From: F23-D06 sp947167635 | GTDB taxonomy: Bacteria; Bacteroidota; Bacteroidia; Bacteroidales; WCHB1-69 | DNA: 20,866 nt | Assembly: GCA_947167635.1 (NCBI GenBank) | Contig: CAMVIT010000048.1 | Coordinates: 1 to 20,866, forward strand | Direction: 5' to 3' | In this document: positions 7,743 through 16,573 of the stretch, piece by piece | How positions within the stretch are numbered: the first letter of the stretch is position 1 | Layout: each line of letters opens with the position of its first letter | Translations under genes and position numbers: made by a program | The notes under the pieces: model-generated | Databases searched by the model: none | What the model saw: the letters and a program-made list of their open reading frames with translations, nothing else | Told to the model about the DNA's origin: nothing

Positions 7743-10217
7743 ATGGAAGACAAGAATGTCAAATTATCGGAGATGCCCACCGGGAGCCATTGTGTCATCG
7801 TAAGGCTCAGCGGTCACGGCGGTTTCCGCCATCGCTTGATGGAGCTTGGCTTCGTCAGAGGTGAGAAGGTGCGCGTGGTGAAGAACGCCCCCTTGCTTGA
7901 CCCCATAGAGTATGAGATTATGCAGGGACACGTTTCCCTCCGCCGTATCGAAGCTCAACATATTGAAGTGGTGCCCGTGACCGAGGAGGTCGCGCAGCAA
8001 TACACCTTTAACGGAACATTGACCGAGGAGATCGAACGTATCATGGGCGAAAATGCCAAGACTATTACCGTGGCCTTGGTCGGCAACCCCAACTGCGGCA
8101 AGACCTCTTTCTTCAACCATGCCACTGGCATGCGCGAGAAGGTGGGCAACTACAGCGGCGTCACCGTCGATTCCAAGCTCGGAGTCTTCCGGCACCGAGG
8201 CTACACATTCAACTTCGTCGATTTGCCGGGCACCTACTCCCTGACGGAATACTCGCCCGAGGAGCTTTATGTCCGCAAATACATCTTCGACAACCACCCC
8301 GATGTGGTGCTCAACATCGTGGATGCTTCCAACCTTGAACGCAACCTCTTCCTCACTACCCAGCTTATTGACATGAATGTGCCCATGGTTATGGGACTCA
8401 ACATGTACGATGAACTTGAAAAGAACGGTGACAAGCTGGATATCGAGGCCCTCAGCACGATGTTCGGTTTTCCTATCATTCCCACTGTCTCCTCCAAAGG
8501 AGCAGGTGTTGACAAAGTGCTCGACAGTATCATTGATGTCTATGAGAACCTCAGCGGTGTCACCAAGCACATCCATATCAACTATGGCAGTGATTTGGAG
8601 AAGAGCATTGACCTTGTGAAGGCGGAGGTGAAGAAGGACAACACGTTGAGCAGCGAGTTTCCGGCTCGCTATGTGGCTATCAAGTTGTTGGAAAACGACA
8701 AGGTGACCGTTGAGGATGTTTCCAAGCTGCAAAATACGGAGAACATCCGCAAGGTGGCTGCCGAACAGCGTGCTGTTTTGGAACGTGAGTACAAAGAAGA
8801 CTCCGCCACCGTGATTTCCGGTGCCAAGTATGGGTTTATCCGAGGCGCCCTGCAGGAGACTTATACCATCGGCAGGGATCGTGGCAAGCAACGTGCTTAT
8901 ACCATAGACAACCTGCTGACCAATAAGTGGTTGGGTTTTCCCATCCTCATCTTCTTCCTTTGGTTGATGTTCCAGATGACCTTCACGCTGGGAGCTTACC
9001 CGCAGCAATGGCTGGAGATGCTCTTCGGCTGGCTCGGCGGTGTCTTTGGCATGTTCATGCCCGACGGCATCTTCAAGGCGCTCATCGTCGATGGTATCAT
9101 CGCGGGTGTGGGAAGTGTCTTTTCATTCCTTCCTAACATCTTGATACTCTTTTTCTTCATTTCCATTTTGGAAGACACGGGTTACATGGCACGCGCTGCC
9201 TTCCTGATGGACAAGCTCATGCACAAGATGGGGTTGCATGGCAAATCGTTCATTCCCTACATCATAGGGTTCGGCTGCAGCGTGCCAGCCATCATGGCCA
9301 CGCGCACGTTGGAGAACCGCAAGGACCGTATCCTTACTATCATTACGGTGCCTTTCATGTCCTGCTCCGCCCGAATACCGGTCTATCTGCTCTTGATTTC
9401 AGCATTTTTCGACAAATACCAGGGTCTGGTGCTGATGAGCATCTACCTTTTAGGCATTGTGTTTGCTATCATTACATCCTTGATTGTCAAGAAAATATCT
9501 TTCAAAGGCATCAGTGACCAATTTGTCATGGAATTGCCTCCCTATCGTATTCCGACGCTTCGTAACGCTTTGGTCCACATGTGGGACAAGAGCGTGCAGT
9601 ATATCAAGAAGATGGGTACGGTGATTCTGTTGGCTACCATCATTATCTGGGCGTTGGAGTACTTCCCGCAGCACAGTCCTGAAATCGATAGTTACACAGT
9701 CCGGATTGAGCAAGTGGAGGCTGACCCGACCGTGTCTCCCGATGTGAAGGAGGCGCAGCTCAGGGCGTTGGAACTCGACCGTACGGCTTGCCAGACGGAA
9801 AACTCCTACATTGCCCGCATAGGCAAGTTCATAGCGCCGGTGTTCCGTCCGTTAGGATTTGATTGGAAGATGAGCGTTTCGTTGCTCACAGGTGTGGCTG
9901 CCAAGGAGATCGTGGTCTCCTCCATGGGGGTCTTGTATCACGCCGACATTGAGGCCGACGAGAACTCCAAGCCGCTGCAGGCCAGCTTGAAGGCCCAGAC
10001 TTGGAAAGAGGGCAAGTATGCAGGGCAGCCGGTCTTTACACCGCTGGTGGCGTATGGCTACATGCTTTTCATTTTGTTGTATTTCCCCTGTGTGGCAGCT
10101 CTTTCGGCAGTGTTTCGCGAAGGCGGGCGCAAGTGGGGTGTCTTCTCCATCCTGTACAACACGGGAATCGCTTGGCTCGTCGCCTTCCTCTTCCACACCG
10201 TTGGAATGTTGTTTTGA
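7743..10217 (+). CDS. feoB: Fused FeoA-FeoB ferrous iron transporter
   Basis: An 824-residue inner-membrane Fe(II) uptake protein. Residues 1 to about 80 are a FeoA SH3-like domain (KLSEMPTGSHCVIVRLSG, HRLMELGFVRGEKV, EIMQGHVSLRR), fused to FeoB as is usual in Bacteroidetes. The GTPase domain has P-loop GNPNCGKTS from Gly114, G3 DLPG from Asp160 and G4 NMYD from Asn220, with G5-like SSKG. The membrane part starts near residue 396 (WLGFPILIFFLWLMF). It includes the two conserved gate motifs GFGCSVPAIMATR from Gly509 and SCSARIPVY after Met539, and ends with helices near the C-terminus. I chose ATG 7743 because the FeoA domain begins directly there. An in-frame ATG at 7674 would add 23 hydrophobic residues not expected in FeoA. 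No FeoC gene is present. Confidence 0.96.
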   Translation: MEDKNVKLSEMPTGSHCVIVRLSGHGGFRHRLMELGFVRGEKVRVVKNAPLLDPIEYEIMQGHVSLRRIEAQHIEVVPVTEEVAQQYTFNGTLTEEIERIMGENAKTITVALVGNPNCGKTSFFNHATGMREKVGNYSGVTVDSKLGVFRHRGYTFNFVDLPGTYSLTEYSPEELYVRKYIFDNHPDVVLNIVDASNLERNLFLTTQLIDMNVPMVMGLNMYDELEKNGDKLDIEALSTMFGFPIIPTVSSKGAGVDKVLDSIIDVYENLSGVTKHIHINYGSDLEKSIDLVKAEVKKDNTLSSEFPARYVAIKLLENDKVTVEDVSKLQNTENIRKVAAEQRAVLEREYKEDSATVISGAKYGFIRGALQETYTIGRDRGKQRAYTIDNLLTNKWLGFPILIFFLWLMFQMTFTLGAYPQQWLEMLFGWLGGVFGMFMPDGIFKALIVDGIIAGVGSVFSFLPNILILFFFISILEDTGYMARAAFLMDKLMHKMGLHGKSFIPYIIGFGCSVPAIMATRTLENRKDRILTIITVPFMSCSARIPVYLLLISAFFDKYQGLVLMSIYLLGIVFAIITSLIVKKISFKGISDQFVMELPPYRIPTLRNALVHMWDKSVQYIKKMGTVILLATIIIWALEYFPQHSPEIDSYTVRIEQVEADPTVSPDVKEAQLRALELDRTACQTENSYIARIGKFIAPVFRPLGFDWKMSVSLLTGVAAKEIVVSSMGVLYHADIEADENSKPLQASLKAQTWKEGKYAGQPVFTPLVAYGYMLFILLYFPCVAALSAVFREGGRKWGVFSILYNTGIAWLVAFLFHTVGMLF

Positions 10218-10283
10218 TGGATTTTGGACTTGAAATGTAATTAGTTGTTGTTTTATATTATATTTTTTTCAAGTTTTGGTTGT

Positions 10284-10308
10284 GGGCGCCAGTAACGGCG
10301 CCCTTTTT
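10284..10308 (+). terminator. Rho-independent terminator of feoAB
   Basis: GGGCGCC (10284-10290), a six-base loop AGTAAC, and GGCGCCC (10297-10303) form a GC-rich 7-base stem followed by TTTTT (10304-10308). It lies 66 bases after the feoAB stop and ends just before the stop codon of the convergent gene. The T-run is only on the plus-strand side. Confidence 0.9.
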
Positions 10309-10309
10309 C

Positions 10310-13300
10310 TTACCCGTTTTCCATCATGAAGTGCAACCTGTTGAAGACATTCGCCTCGGAGGTGCCGCCATCGAAGTCCAAAAACAGCAGGTTGAGTTTT
10401 GGATATATCTGCCGGATCTTGCGTTCGATGCCTTTGGCGATCACATGGTTCGAGATGCAGGCGAAAGGTTGCAGGCTGACGATGTTGTGCACCCCGCTCT
10501 CTGCCAACGCCGACATCTCGGCAGGGATAAGCCACCCCTCGCCGAAATTGGCGGCCATATTGATGACCTGCGATGCCAACTTGGCATCGTGGAACATATC
10601 CGCATACGGCCGGTAATAGGGGAACCCGGCACACGCCTCGTCAAAACTTCGCGCATACCGGTATATCAACTTGTACACGACATCGGTCATCCATAACGGA
10701 TAACTGACTGGATGGATGTGCATCTTCTTGTTGATGTGGCGGTTTACGAAACTGTTCATGAAGAAATTGTACATCGAGGGGGCGATGACCTCCACCCCGT
10801 GGTCGGCTAACCAGTCGAGTACATTCAGATGACCGAAGGTGTTGTATTTGACGTAGATTTCGCCCACCACCCCGATTTGGGGCAGCTTTTTATGGATGTC
10901 GATGTGGGCGGCAAAGTCGCCGGCAGCCTCCTTCAAAAGTGCTCTCAACCCCCTGTAGTCCCTTTTTTCTATGAAGGGCAGGGCGCGGTCGATGTATTTT
11001 TGGCGAAGCTGTTTAGCCATGCCGGGCTGCAACTCGCGCGGGCGCGAGGCGTAATAGAGCCTTGACAGGCTGTCGGCGTACAACAGCGTGTTGATGGAGG
11101 GCAGAGCCAGGTCGCGGGCGTTGAAGCTGAACCCCGGCTGCTCGTTGGATAACGTGTCGCCCAATGCTAACGACAGCACGGGGACATTCTCGAAACCAGC
11201 CGCCACCATTGCCTTCTTGATGAGCATGATATAGTTGGTGGCTCGGCACTGGCCGCCCGTCTGCGTGATGATGACCGCCACGTCATCCACGTTGTAGTCG
11301 CCGCTGCGCAAGGCTTTCAGCAGACTGCCCACTACGATGGTGGCTGGGTAGCAGACTTCATTGTTGGCATACTGCAGGCCCAACTCCACACACTCCTTGT
11401 CGCCCATCGGCAAGGTTATGAGGTTGTAACCCGCCATCTTGAACACCGTGGGGATGAACTCGGAGTAGCCGTCTGCGAAATATGGCCCGATGATGGTCCT
11501 GCGACGGTCGGACACCTGGAATGGCGGGGTGGTGACGAAGGGTTTGTCCACCTCCATCTTGTGGCTGAACCGAAGGCTTTCCACCATTGAACGCACACGC
11601 AGGCGCAGGGAACCGATGTTGTTGACATCATCGACTTTGAGCAGCGTGAAGCTCTTGCCCTTGCGGTCAAGGATGTCGTGTGCTTCGTCGATGATGAAAG
11701 CGTCAGGACCGCAGCCGAAAGAGGTGATCATCATGAAGTGGATGTTGTCTTTGCTGTTGGCAACGTAGTGTGCAGCCTTGAAGACGCGGTTGGGGTAGGT
11801 CCACTGGGTGACGGCCATGAGCTCTTTATAGACGTCGGTATCCTCGTCGCCAGCGATGAACTCCGTGACGACATCGATGCCCATATCGGCCAGCACGTCG
11901 GAGACCTTGTGCTGGATGAGGGGGTCGGAGTGGTAGGGGCGACCGGCGAGCACGACGACCATGCGGTTCTCCTTTCGGGCCTCGCGTACGATCTCGGCGG
12001 CGCGGCGGTGCTGCTCGGAAAGGTACTCCTGTTGGGCTTGCTTGGCCGTGCTGATGGCAGCATCGGCGGTTTTACGGTCCACTCCGAGCGTCTTGAGGTA
12101 ATCACGACAGCCCTTGCGCAGCAGTTGCTCGTCGTTGAGCGACACCACAGGCGCATCAAAGGGGATGCCGAAGCGCTCCGCGGTGTCGATGGCACTGCGG
12201 ATAACATCGGAATAGCCTGCCACGATAGGGCAGTTGTAGCTGTTGCGGGCCTTGGCGTCAGATTTCTGTTCCATCACCACGTATGGATAGAAAATGCGGT
12301 CCACCCTGCGTTCCGCCAGGTCATAGACGTGTCCGTGCATGAGCTTCGCGGGGAAGCAGATGTTCTCCGACATCACGGTGTGCAGCCCCTTCTCATATTC
12401 TTTGATGGTCGAGGGTGCTGACATGACTGTGGTGAAGCCGCATGCCTTGAACAGGGCGTGCCAGAAAGGATATAGCTCGAACATGCCGAGTGAACGAGGA
12501 ATGCCGATCTTGAGTTTTGCGTCCTCCACATGCAGAAGGGGCCGTTTGTAGAGTAGCTTGAGTCGCTCGTGGTGCTGGTTGCGGCCTTTTCGAGTTGCTT
12601 CGGAGGTGTTGGAAAAGACCTTTTCGCAGTTGTTGCCGGAGTAGTATTTGTTGCCGTTGCTGAACTGGTATTGCACCACAGTGCAGTGGTTGGGACAACC
12701 GGGGCAGGTTTGCTGTTCGGTCTGGAATTGCTGGATGGAAAGGAGGTCTTCGAGGGTGAGGACGCGCTCCAAGGGCTGCTCCTTGGCGAAGAGGGCGCAG
12801 CCGTATGCACCCATCAACTCGGGGATGTCGGAGAAACGCACGTCGCGACTGGTGAGCAGTTCCAAAGCGCGCACGACGGCGAGATTCTTGAAGGTGCCGC
12901 CTTGCACAACGATATGGTCGCCCAACTCCTCAATCTTCCGTAACTTCAATACTTTGAAAAGGCAGTTTTTGATGACGGAGTAGGCGAACCCGGCGGAGAT
13001 GTCCTCGGCGGTCGTGCCCTCACGCATGGCCTGCTTCACTTTGGAGTTCATGAAGACGGTGCAGCGTGTGCCGAGGTCGTAGGGGTGCGGGGCCTCACAG
13101 GCGAGGCGGGCAAAGTCGGCCACACCGTAACCCAGCATCTTGGCAAATGTCTCGATGAAGGAACCGCAGCCGGACGAGCAGGCTTCGTTGATTTCGAGCC
13201 GGCGGATGGCCTGGTTCTCCACAAAGATGGCCTTCATGTCCTGCCCGCCGATGTCGAGGATGAAGGAGACGTCCGGGGAGACCTGTTTGGCGCCGAGATA

Positions 13301-14542
13301 ATGCGCCATGGTTTCCACGATGCCGTGATGCAGCCCGTATCCTGTCTTGAGGAGGTTCTCGCCATAGCCCGTCACCGCACTGTTGACGATGTTGGGCTGG
13401 AAGTCATGCTCGTCACAGGCCCTCTGGAAGGCGTGCAGCGATTGGGCGAAGGCATCAAAGCTGTTCCCGTTGTTGGAACGGTAGTCAGTGAAGAGCAGCC
13501 TCCCCTCTGTGTCCAAGACCACTAACTTGGTTGTGGTGGAGCCGGAGTCCACGCCGATGACAACCTCGTCACTCCTGAGGTCGTCGAAGGAGACGCGCGG
13601 CACGAAAAAGTTCTGTTTCTGCTGCCTCCATGCTTCGAAGGCTTTGGAGTCGCTGAAGAGTGGCGCAAGCCTGTTTTGGAGCAGGATGGCATCCTCGCCG
13701 ATGGATAGATCGTTGATGGTCTGTGCAAATTGTTGCATGGGGATGGCATCGGGGCAGGCCGTCTCGGCCATGATGGCGGTGCCGTGCGCGGAAACCACAC
13801 GGGCATCGGGCACCTGCACGCAATCCTCCTCGGTGAGATGCAGGTTGGAGAGGAAGCTCTTCCTGAGCATGGGCAGGAATGCGAAAGGACCGCCGCAGAA
13901 GAACACGGGGGACTGTACGTCAAGACCGCGCGAAAGGGTGCCGATGACCTGCAGGGCAACGGCATGGAACACCGACAGCGCTACATCCTCTTTGCTGACG
14001 TGTCGGGCCAACAGGTTCTGGATGTCTGTTTTGGAGAATACTCCGCAACGGGATGCAATGGGGTGTATGTTTGTGGCATGCTCTGCCAGCGTGTTGAGGT
14101 CGGAGGGGGAAACATTGAGCAGACCGGCGGTCTGGTCGATGAAGGCCCCCGTGCCGCCGGCACAGTTGCCGTTCATGCGGATGTCGGGTACACGCCCCGG
14201 TTCGAAAAAGATCATTTTGCTGTCCTCGCCTCCGATGTCAATGAAAGTGCGTGTGCCGGGGAATTGCGTCTTGACCAGTGTTGCGGCGGCGATGACCTCC
14301 TGCACGAAAGGCAGGTGCCAGCATTCGGCGTAGCCCATGCCCACCGAGCCCGTGACCGCTATGCGCAGCATCGCATCCGGATGTTGCGCGGCAAGTGGCG
14401 CGATAGCGGCCTTAGCCGTCTCTCGGACGTTCATGTTGTGTCGCCGGTAATCGGCATATATCAATTTTTTTTCGGCATCCAACGCTACCACCTTGACGGT
14501 GGTCGAACCGATGTCTATGCCTAATAGAAGAGTGTTTCGCAT
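10310..14542 (-). CDS. Fused tandem acyl-CoA dehydratase activase (BadF/BadG/BcrA/HgdC family) with DUF2229 and dehydratase-like C-terminus
   Basis: A 1410-residue cytoplasmic protein. Two ASKHA-type ATPase domains lie in tandem: residues 1 to about 255 (LGIDIGSTTVKVV, GGEDSK, Cys127 in NGNCAGGTG, Cys166 in SRCGVF) and about 325-580 (IGVDSGSTTTKLV, GGQDMK, Cys455 in NEACSSGCG, Cys494 in TRCTVF). In HgdC, the activator of 2-hydroxyglutaryl-CoA dehydratase, two such cysteines per subunit bind a [4Fe-4S] cluster shared between subunits. Both domains keep the pair, each 39 residues apart. Next come a Cys-rich linker (C613PGCPNHC620, Cys639), a DUF2229-like domain from KIGIPRSLG (about 677), and a region resembling dehydratase subunits with CGPDAF (about 943), NNEVCYPA (about 1060) and GGQCRATN (about 1093). 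Role by family: ATP-driven low-potential electron transfer to a radical dehydratase or similar enzyme; the substrate is unknown. It lies 19 bases after tetR. No hgdA/hgdB neighbours are present. Confidence 0.9.
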   Translation of the reverse strand: MRNTLLLGIDIGSTTVKVVALDAEKKLIYADYRRHNMNVRETAKAAIAPLAAQHPDAMLRIAVTGSVGMGYAECWHLPFVQEVIAAATLVKTQFPGTRTFIDIGGEDSKMIFFEPGRVPDIRMNGNCAGGTGAFIDQTAGLLNVSPSDLNTLAEHATNIHPIASRCGVFSKTDIQNLLARHVSKEDVALSVFHAVALQVIGTLSRGLDVQSPVFFCGGPFAFLPMLRKSFLSNLHLTEEDCVQVPDARVVSAHGTAIMAETACPDAIPMQQFAQTINDLSIGEDAILLQNRLAPLFSDSKAFEAWRQQKQNFFVPRVSFDDLRSDEVVIGVDSGSTTTKLVVLDTEGRLLFTDYRSNNGNSFDAFAQSLHAFQRACDEHDFQPNIVNSAVTGYGENLLKTGYGLHHGIVETMAHYLGAKQVSPDVSFILDIGGQDMKAIFVENQAIRRLEINEACSSGCGSFIETFAKMLGYGVADFARLACEAPHPYDLGTRCTVFMNSKVKQAMREGTTAEDISAGFAYSVIKNCLFKVLKLRKIEELGDHIVVQGGTFKNLAVVRALELLTSRDVRFSDIPELMGAYGCALFAKEQPLERVLTLEDLLSIQQFQTEQQTCPGCPNHCTVVQYQFSNGNKYYSGNNCEKVFSNTSEATRKGRNQHHERLKLLYKRPLLHVEDAKLKIGIPRSLGMFELYPFWHALFKACGFTTVMSAPSTIKEYEKGLHTVMSENICFPAKLMHGHVYDLAERRVDRIFYPYVVMEQKSDAKARNSYNCPIVAGYSDVIRSAIDTAERFGIPFDAPVVSLNDEQLLRKGCRDYLKTLGVDRKTADAAISTAKQAQQEYLSEQHRRAAEIVREARKENRMVVVLAGRPYHSDPLIQHKVSDVLADMGIDVVTEFIAGDEDTDVYKELMAVTQWTYPNRVFKAAHYVANSKDNIHFMMITSFGCGPDAFIIDEAHDILDRKGKSFTLLKVDDVNNIGSLRLRVRSMVESLRFSHKMEVDKPFVTTPPFQVSDRRRTIIGPYFADGYSEFIPTVFKMAGYNLITLPMGDKECVELGLQYANNEVCYPATIVVGSLLKALRSGDYNVDDVAVIITQTGGQCRATNYIMLIKKAMVAAGFENVPVLSLALGDTLSNEQPGFSFNARDLALPSINTLLYADSLSRLYYASRPRELQPGMAKQLRQKYIDRALPFIEKRDYRGLRALLKEAAGDFAAHIDIHKKLPQIGVVGEIYVKYNTFGHLNVLDWLADHGVEVIAPSMYNFFMNSFVNRHINKKMHIHPVSYPLWMTDVVYKLIYRYARSFDEACAGFPYYRPYADMFHDAKLASQVINMAANFGEGWLIPAEMSALAESGVHNIVSLQPFACISNHVIAKGIERKIRQIYPKLNLLFLDFDGGTSEANVFNRLHFMMENG

Positions 14543-14561
14543 TGTTATATTATGTGTTTTT

Positions 14562-15200
14562 TTATTCTATGTCAGGATTGTTGTACGGCCGCAAACGCCC
14601 CAATATCATCTTGATGTTCTCCGATTTCCGGCTCCCTATGAGATCGCAGACGTTCGTTCTCCCTGTGGCACTGCGTAGAAGAGGTGTCGTCCAGATACAC
14701 GACATGTTCAATGAAACAATGTCCAATAATAGGTCGGAGGCCTTGATAGGACATGTTTTGCCCGCTGAAGCGGCCTCGTCCAGCTTCTTTTGCAATTTGT
14801 CGCTTGTTTGCATCAGTTGCTCCACCACGGCAGGCTTGATTTCGTCGATCAACTCCGGATTCTTCTCGAATTCGTTGACCACCATCCTGATGTAGTCACC
14901 GTGTTGCTGGACAATGTCGAAATGACGAATCACCATGCTCTTGATGATTTCCAAGATGTCAATGTCGGTTTCGTCAAGGAAAACCAGCATGGATTGTGAC
15001 AGAATGTTGAACTTGCGCCGTATGACGTGTTGGAAGAGTTTCTTCTTGTTGCTGAAATGGTAGTGGAGCAGGGGATGCCCCACTCCGGCGCGATTGGCGA
15101 TCTCCATCATGCGCGCACCGTCATAACCTTTTTGCTTGAACTCCTCCTCCGCAGCCGTGATGATCGTTTCCTTTTTGCTGTCTCTCTGATGTTTGGCCAT
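14562..15200 (-). CDS. TetR/AcrR-family transcriptional regulator
   Basis: A 212-residue protein with an N-terminal TetR DNA-binding domain: KETIITAAEEEFKQKGYDGA, then the helix-turn-helix MMEIANRAGVGHPLLHYHFSNKKKLF (about residues 28-55). The Tyr-His-Phe of the recognition helix and the following K-K-L-F are family hallmarks. The C-terminal 150 residues are helical and would bind a ligand and dimerise; the ligand is not identifiable. The gene ends 19 bases before the start of the tandem activase gene, so the two are probably one transcript and the regulator probably controls it. A perfect palindrome 31-46 bases upstream of the start codon is a likely autoregulatory site. The start ATG 15200 gives the standard short arm before the HTH domain. 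Confidence 0.93.
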   Translation of the reverse strand: MAKHQRDSKKETIITAAEEEFKQKGYDGARMMEIANRAGVGHPLLHYHFSNKKKLFQHVIRRKFNILSQSMLVFLDETDIDILEIIKSMVIRHFDIVQQHGDYIRMVVNEFEKNPELIDEIKPAVVEQLMQTSDKLQKKLDEAASAGKTCPIKASDLLLDIVSLNMSCIWTTPLLRSATGRTNVCDLIGSRKSENIKMILGRLRPYNNPDIE

Positions 15201-15230
15201 TGTCTTGCTAAAGTGTGGGTGAATATTTCG

Positions 15231-15246
15231 CTGACAAAATTGTCAG
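15231..15246. promoter_or_regulatory. Candidate TetR operator palindrome
   Basis: CTGACAA (15231-15237) and TTGTCAG (15240-15246) are perfect 7-base inverted arms with a 2-base AA spacer. The site is 30 bases before the tetR start codon and 4 bases downstream of the minus-strand -7 box (15251-15258), so a bound dimer would cover the transcription start. Size and symmetry fit TetR-family operators. Assignment to this regulator rests on position only. Confidence 0.6.
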
Positions 15247-15250
15247 GGTG

Positions 15251-15258
15251 CAAAAATA
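15251..15258 (-). promoter_or_regulatory. Candidate -7 promoter box (TATTTTTG) of the tetR-activase operon
   Basis: TATTTTTG on the minus strand, a perfect TAnnTTTG match, 50 bases before the tetR start codon and directly upstream of the palindrome at 15231-15246. No good -33 element is seen at the usual spacing. Confidence 0.55.
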
Positions 15259-15342
15259 CAAAAAGAAACCAAATCGCGCTGATTTTTTTTACCGTGATGC
15301 AAAGGGGATGAAATGAAGTGCGCGGTTTTGTCGCGAATTGTG

Positions 15343-15350
15343 TATTTTTG
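15343..15350 (+). promoter_or_regulatory. Candidate -7 promoter box (TATTTTTG) of dinB
   Basis: TATTTTTG on the plus strand, a perfect TAnnTTTG match, 76 bases before the dinB start. A TTTG at 15327-15330 is only 12 bases upstream, shorter than the usual -33/-7 spacing. I see no LexA-type box. Confidence 0.5.
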
Positions 15351-15426
15351 CCACTTCTTTGGAGACGGGTTGGGATTCCCGTGATTGTTGTTGCGGGATT
15401 GGATTTGTAACACTGAGCGCAATGCC

Positions 15427-16554
15427 ATGAATATGTACCGTAAGATCATCCACGTTGATATGGACCAGTTTTACGCTGCCGTGGAGCAGCGCGACCGGCC
15501 GGAGCTGAGAGGAAAGCCCGTGGTCGTGGGAATGGATGCGCCTCGGGGTGTGGTTGCCACCGCCAGTTATGAGGCCAGGCCCTTCGGGGTTCACTCCGCC
15601 CTCGCCATCCAAACCGCCAAGCGGCTCTGTCCCGACCTTGTCATCGTGCCGCCCGACTTCCAAAAGTACAAGGCCGTGTCTGCGCAGATTCGGGGGATTT
15701 TCCGCGAATATACCGATCTTGTCGAGCCTGTTTCCCTTGACGAGGCCTTCCTTGATGTGACCGAAAACAAACCCGGCATTGCCCTTGGCATGGATGTCGC
15801 CCGCGAAATCAAGCGGCGCATTCTGGATTGCACGGGGCTGACGGCTTCCGCTGGCGTGAGTTACTGCAAGTTCCTCGCCAAGATCGCCTCCGACTATCGC
15901 AAGCCCGACGGTCTCTGCGTCATCCATCCTGACCGTGCATTGGACTTCATCGCCGAACTGAACATCGAGAAATTCTGGGGAATAGGGGAGAAGACTGCTG
16001 AAAAGATGCACAGGATGGGTGTCTTCAACGGTGCCGACCTGCGCGAGACGCCTGTTGAACAGCTTGTCGCTGCCTTCGGCAAGGTGGGATGTGTTTTCCA
16101 TGATTTCGCCAATGGCAAGGACGAACGCCCCGTCATCTCCGAGTGGGAACGCAAGTCTGTGAGCTGCGAGAAGACCTTTGAGACGGATATCATCCAGCCC
16201 TCCGATGTGACCATCGCGCTCTATCACATTGTGCTGGAGCTGCTCGGCCGCATAGAACGCACCGACTTCGAAGGCTATACCCTGACGCTAAAAGTCAAGT
16301 TTCATGACTTCAGGCAAATTACCCGAAGTATTACGGTTGACTACATTCTGCGCGCCAAGGAGGAGATTCTGCCGTTGGCAAAGAGACTGATGAAAGAGGT
16401 CGATTACAGCGATCATCCTATCCGCTTGATCGGTCTCGGTGTCGGCAACCACCGTGAGGAGAGCGATGTTGACCGCCAACGGCGGCTGCAATTGGAACTG
16501 GACTTCGAGGAGAAATTGCCGGCAGGTCACTTCGGCTGGTTAAACAATACTTGA
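15427..16554 (+). CDS. dinB: DNA polymerase IV (Y-family translesion polymerase)
   Basis: A 375-residue error-prone polymerase that copies past DNA lesions. The palm begins at once with IIHVDMDQFYAAVEQRD, which carries the first catalytic Asp (Asp11). The second acidic pair is SLDEAFLDVT (Asp105, Glu106). GKPVVVG and ASYEARPFGVHSAL are typical finger-region motifs, and SAGVSYCKFLAKIASDYRKPDG is the conserved palm/thumb segment. A helix-hairpin-helix thumb (FWGIGEKTAEKMHRMG) and a little-finger domain follow. Near the C-terminus QLELDF (residues 355-360) is a canonical beta-clamp-binding motif. Start: ATG 15427 (or 15433, two codons later). A longer open frame from 15385 would add a non-family segment. 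It is divergent from tetR. The next gene starts 19-43 bases later and is probably co-transcribed. Confidence 0.97.
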   Translation: MNMYRKIIHVDMDQFYAAVEQRDRPELRGKPVVVGMDAPRGVVATASYEARPFGVHSALAIQTAKRLCPDLVIVPPDFQKYKAVSAQIRGIFREYTDLVEPVSLDEAFLDVTENKPGIALGMDVAREIKRRILDCTGLTASAGVSYCKFLAKIASDYRKPDGLCVIHPDRALDFIAELNIEKFWGIGEKTAEKMHRMGVFNGADLRETPVEQLVAAFGKVGCVFHDFANGKDERPVISEWERKSVSCEKTFETDIIQPSDVTIALYHIVLELLGRIERTDFEGYTLTLKVKFHDFRQITRSITVDYILRAKEEILPLAKRLMKEVDYSDHPIRLIGLGVGNHREESDVDRQRRLQLELDFEEKLPAGHFGWLNNT

Positions 16555-16573
16555 CGCCAATAATCGTTTAGTC

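Noticed and set aside
7764..9008. 414-codon open frame opposite feoAB, and the 350-codon frame opposite glmS at 6006-7058
   Set aside because: Both lie antisense to confidently identified genes and show no family features.
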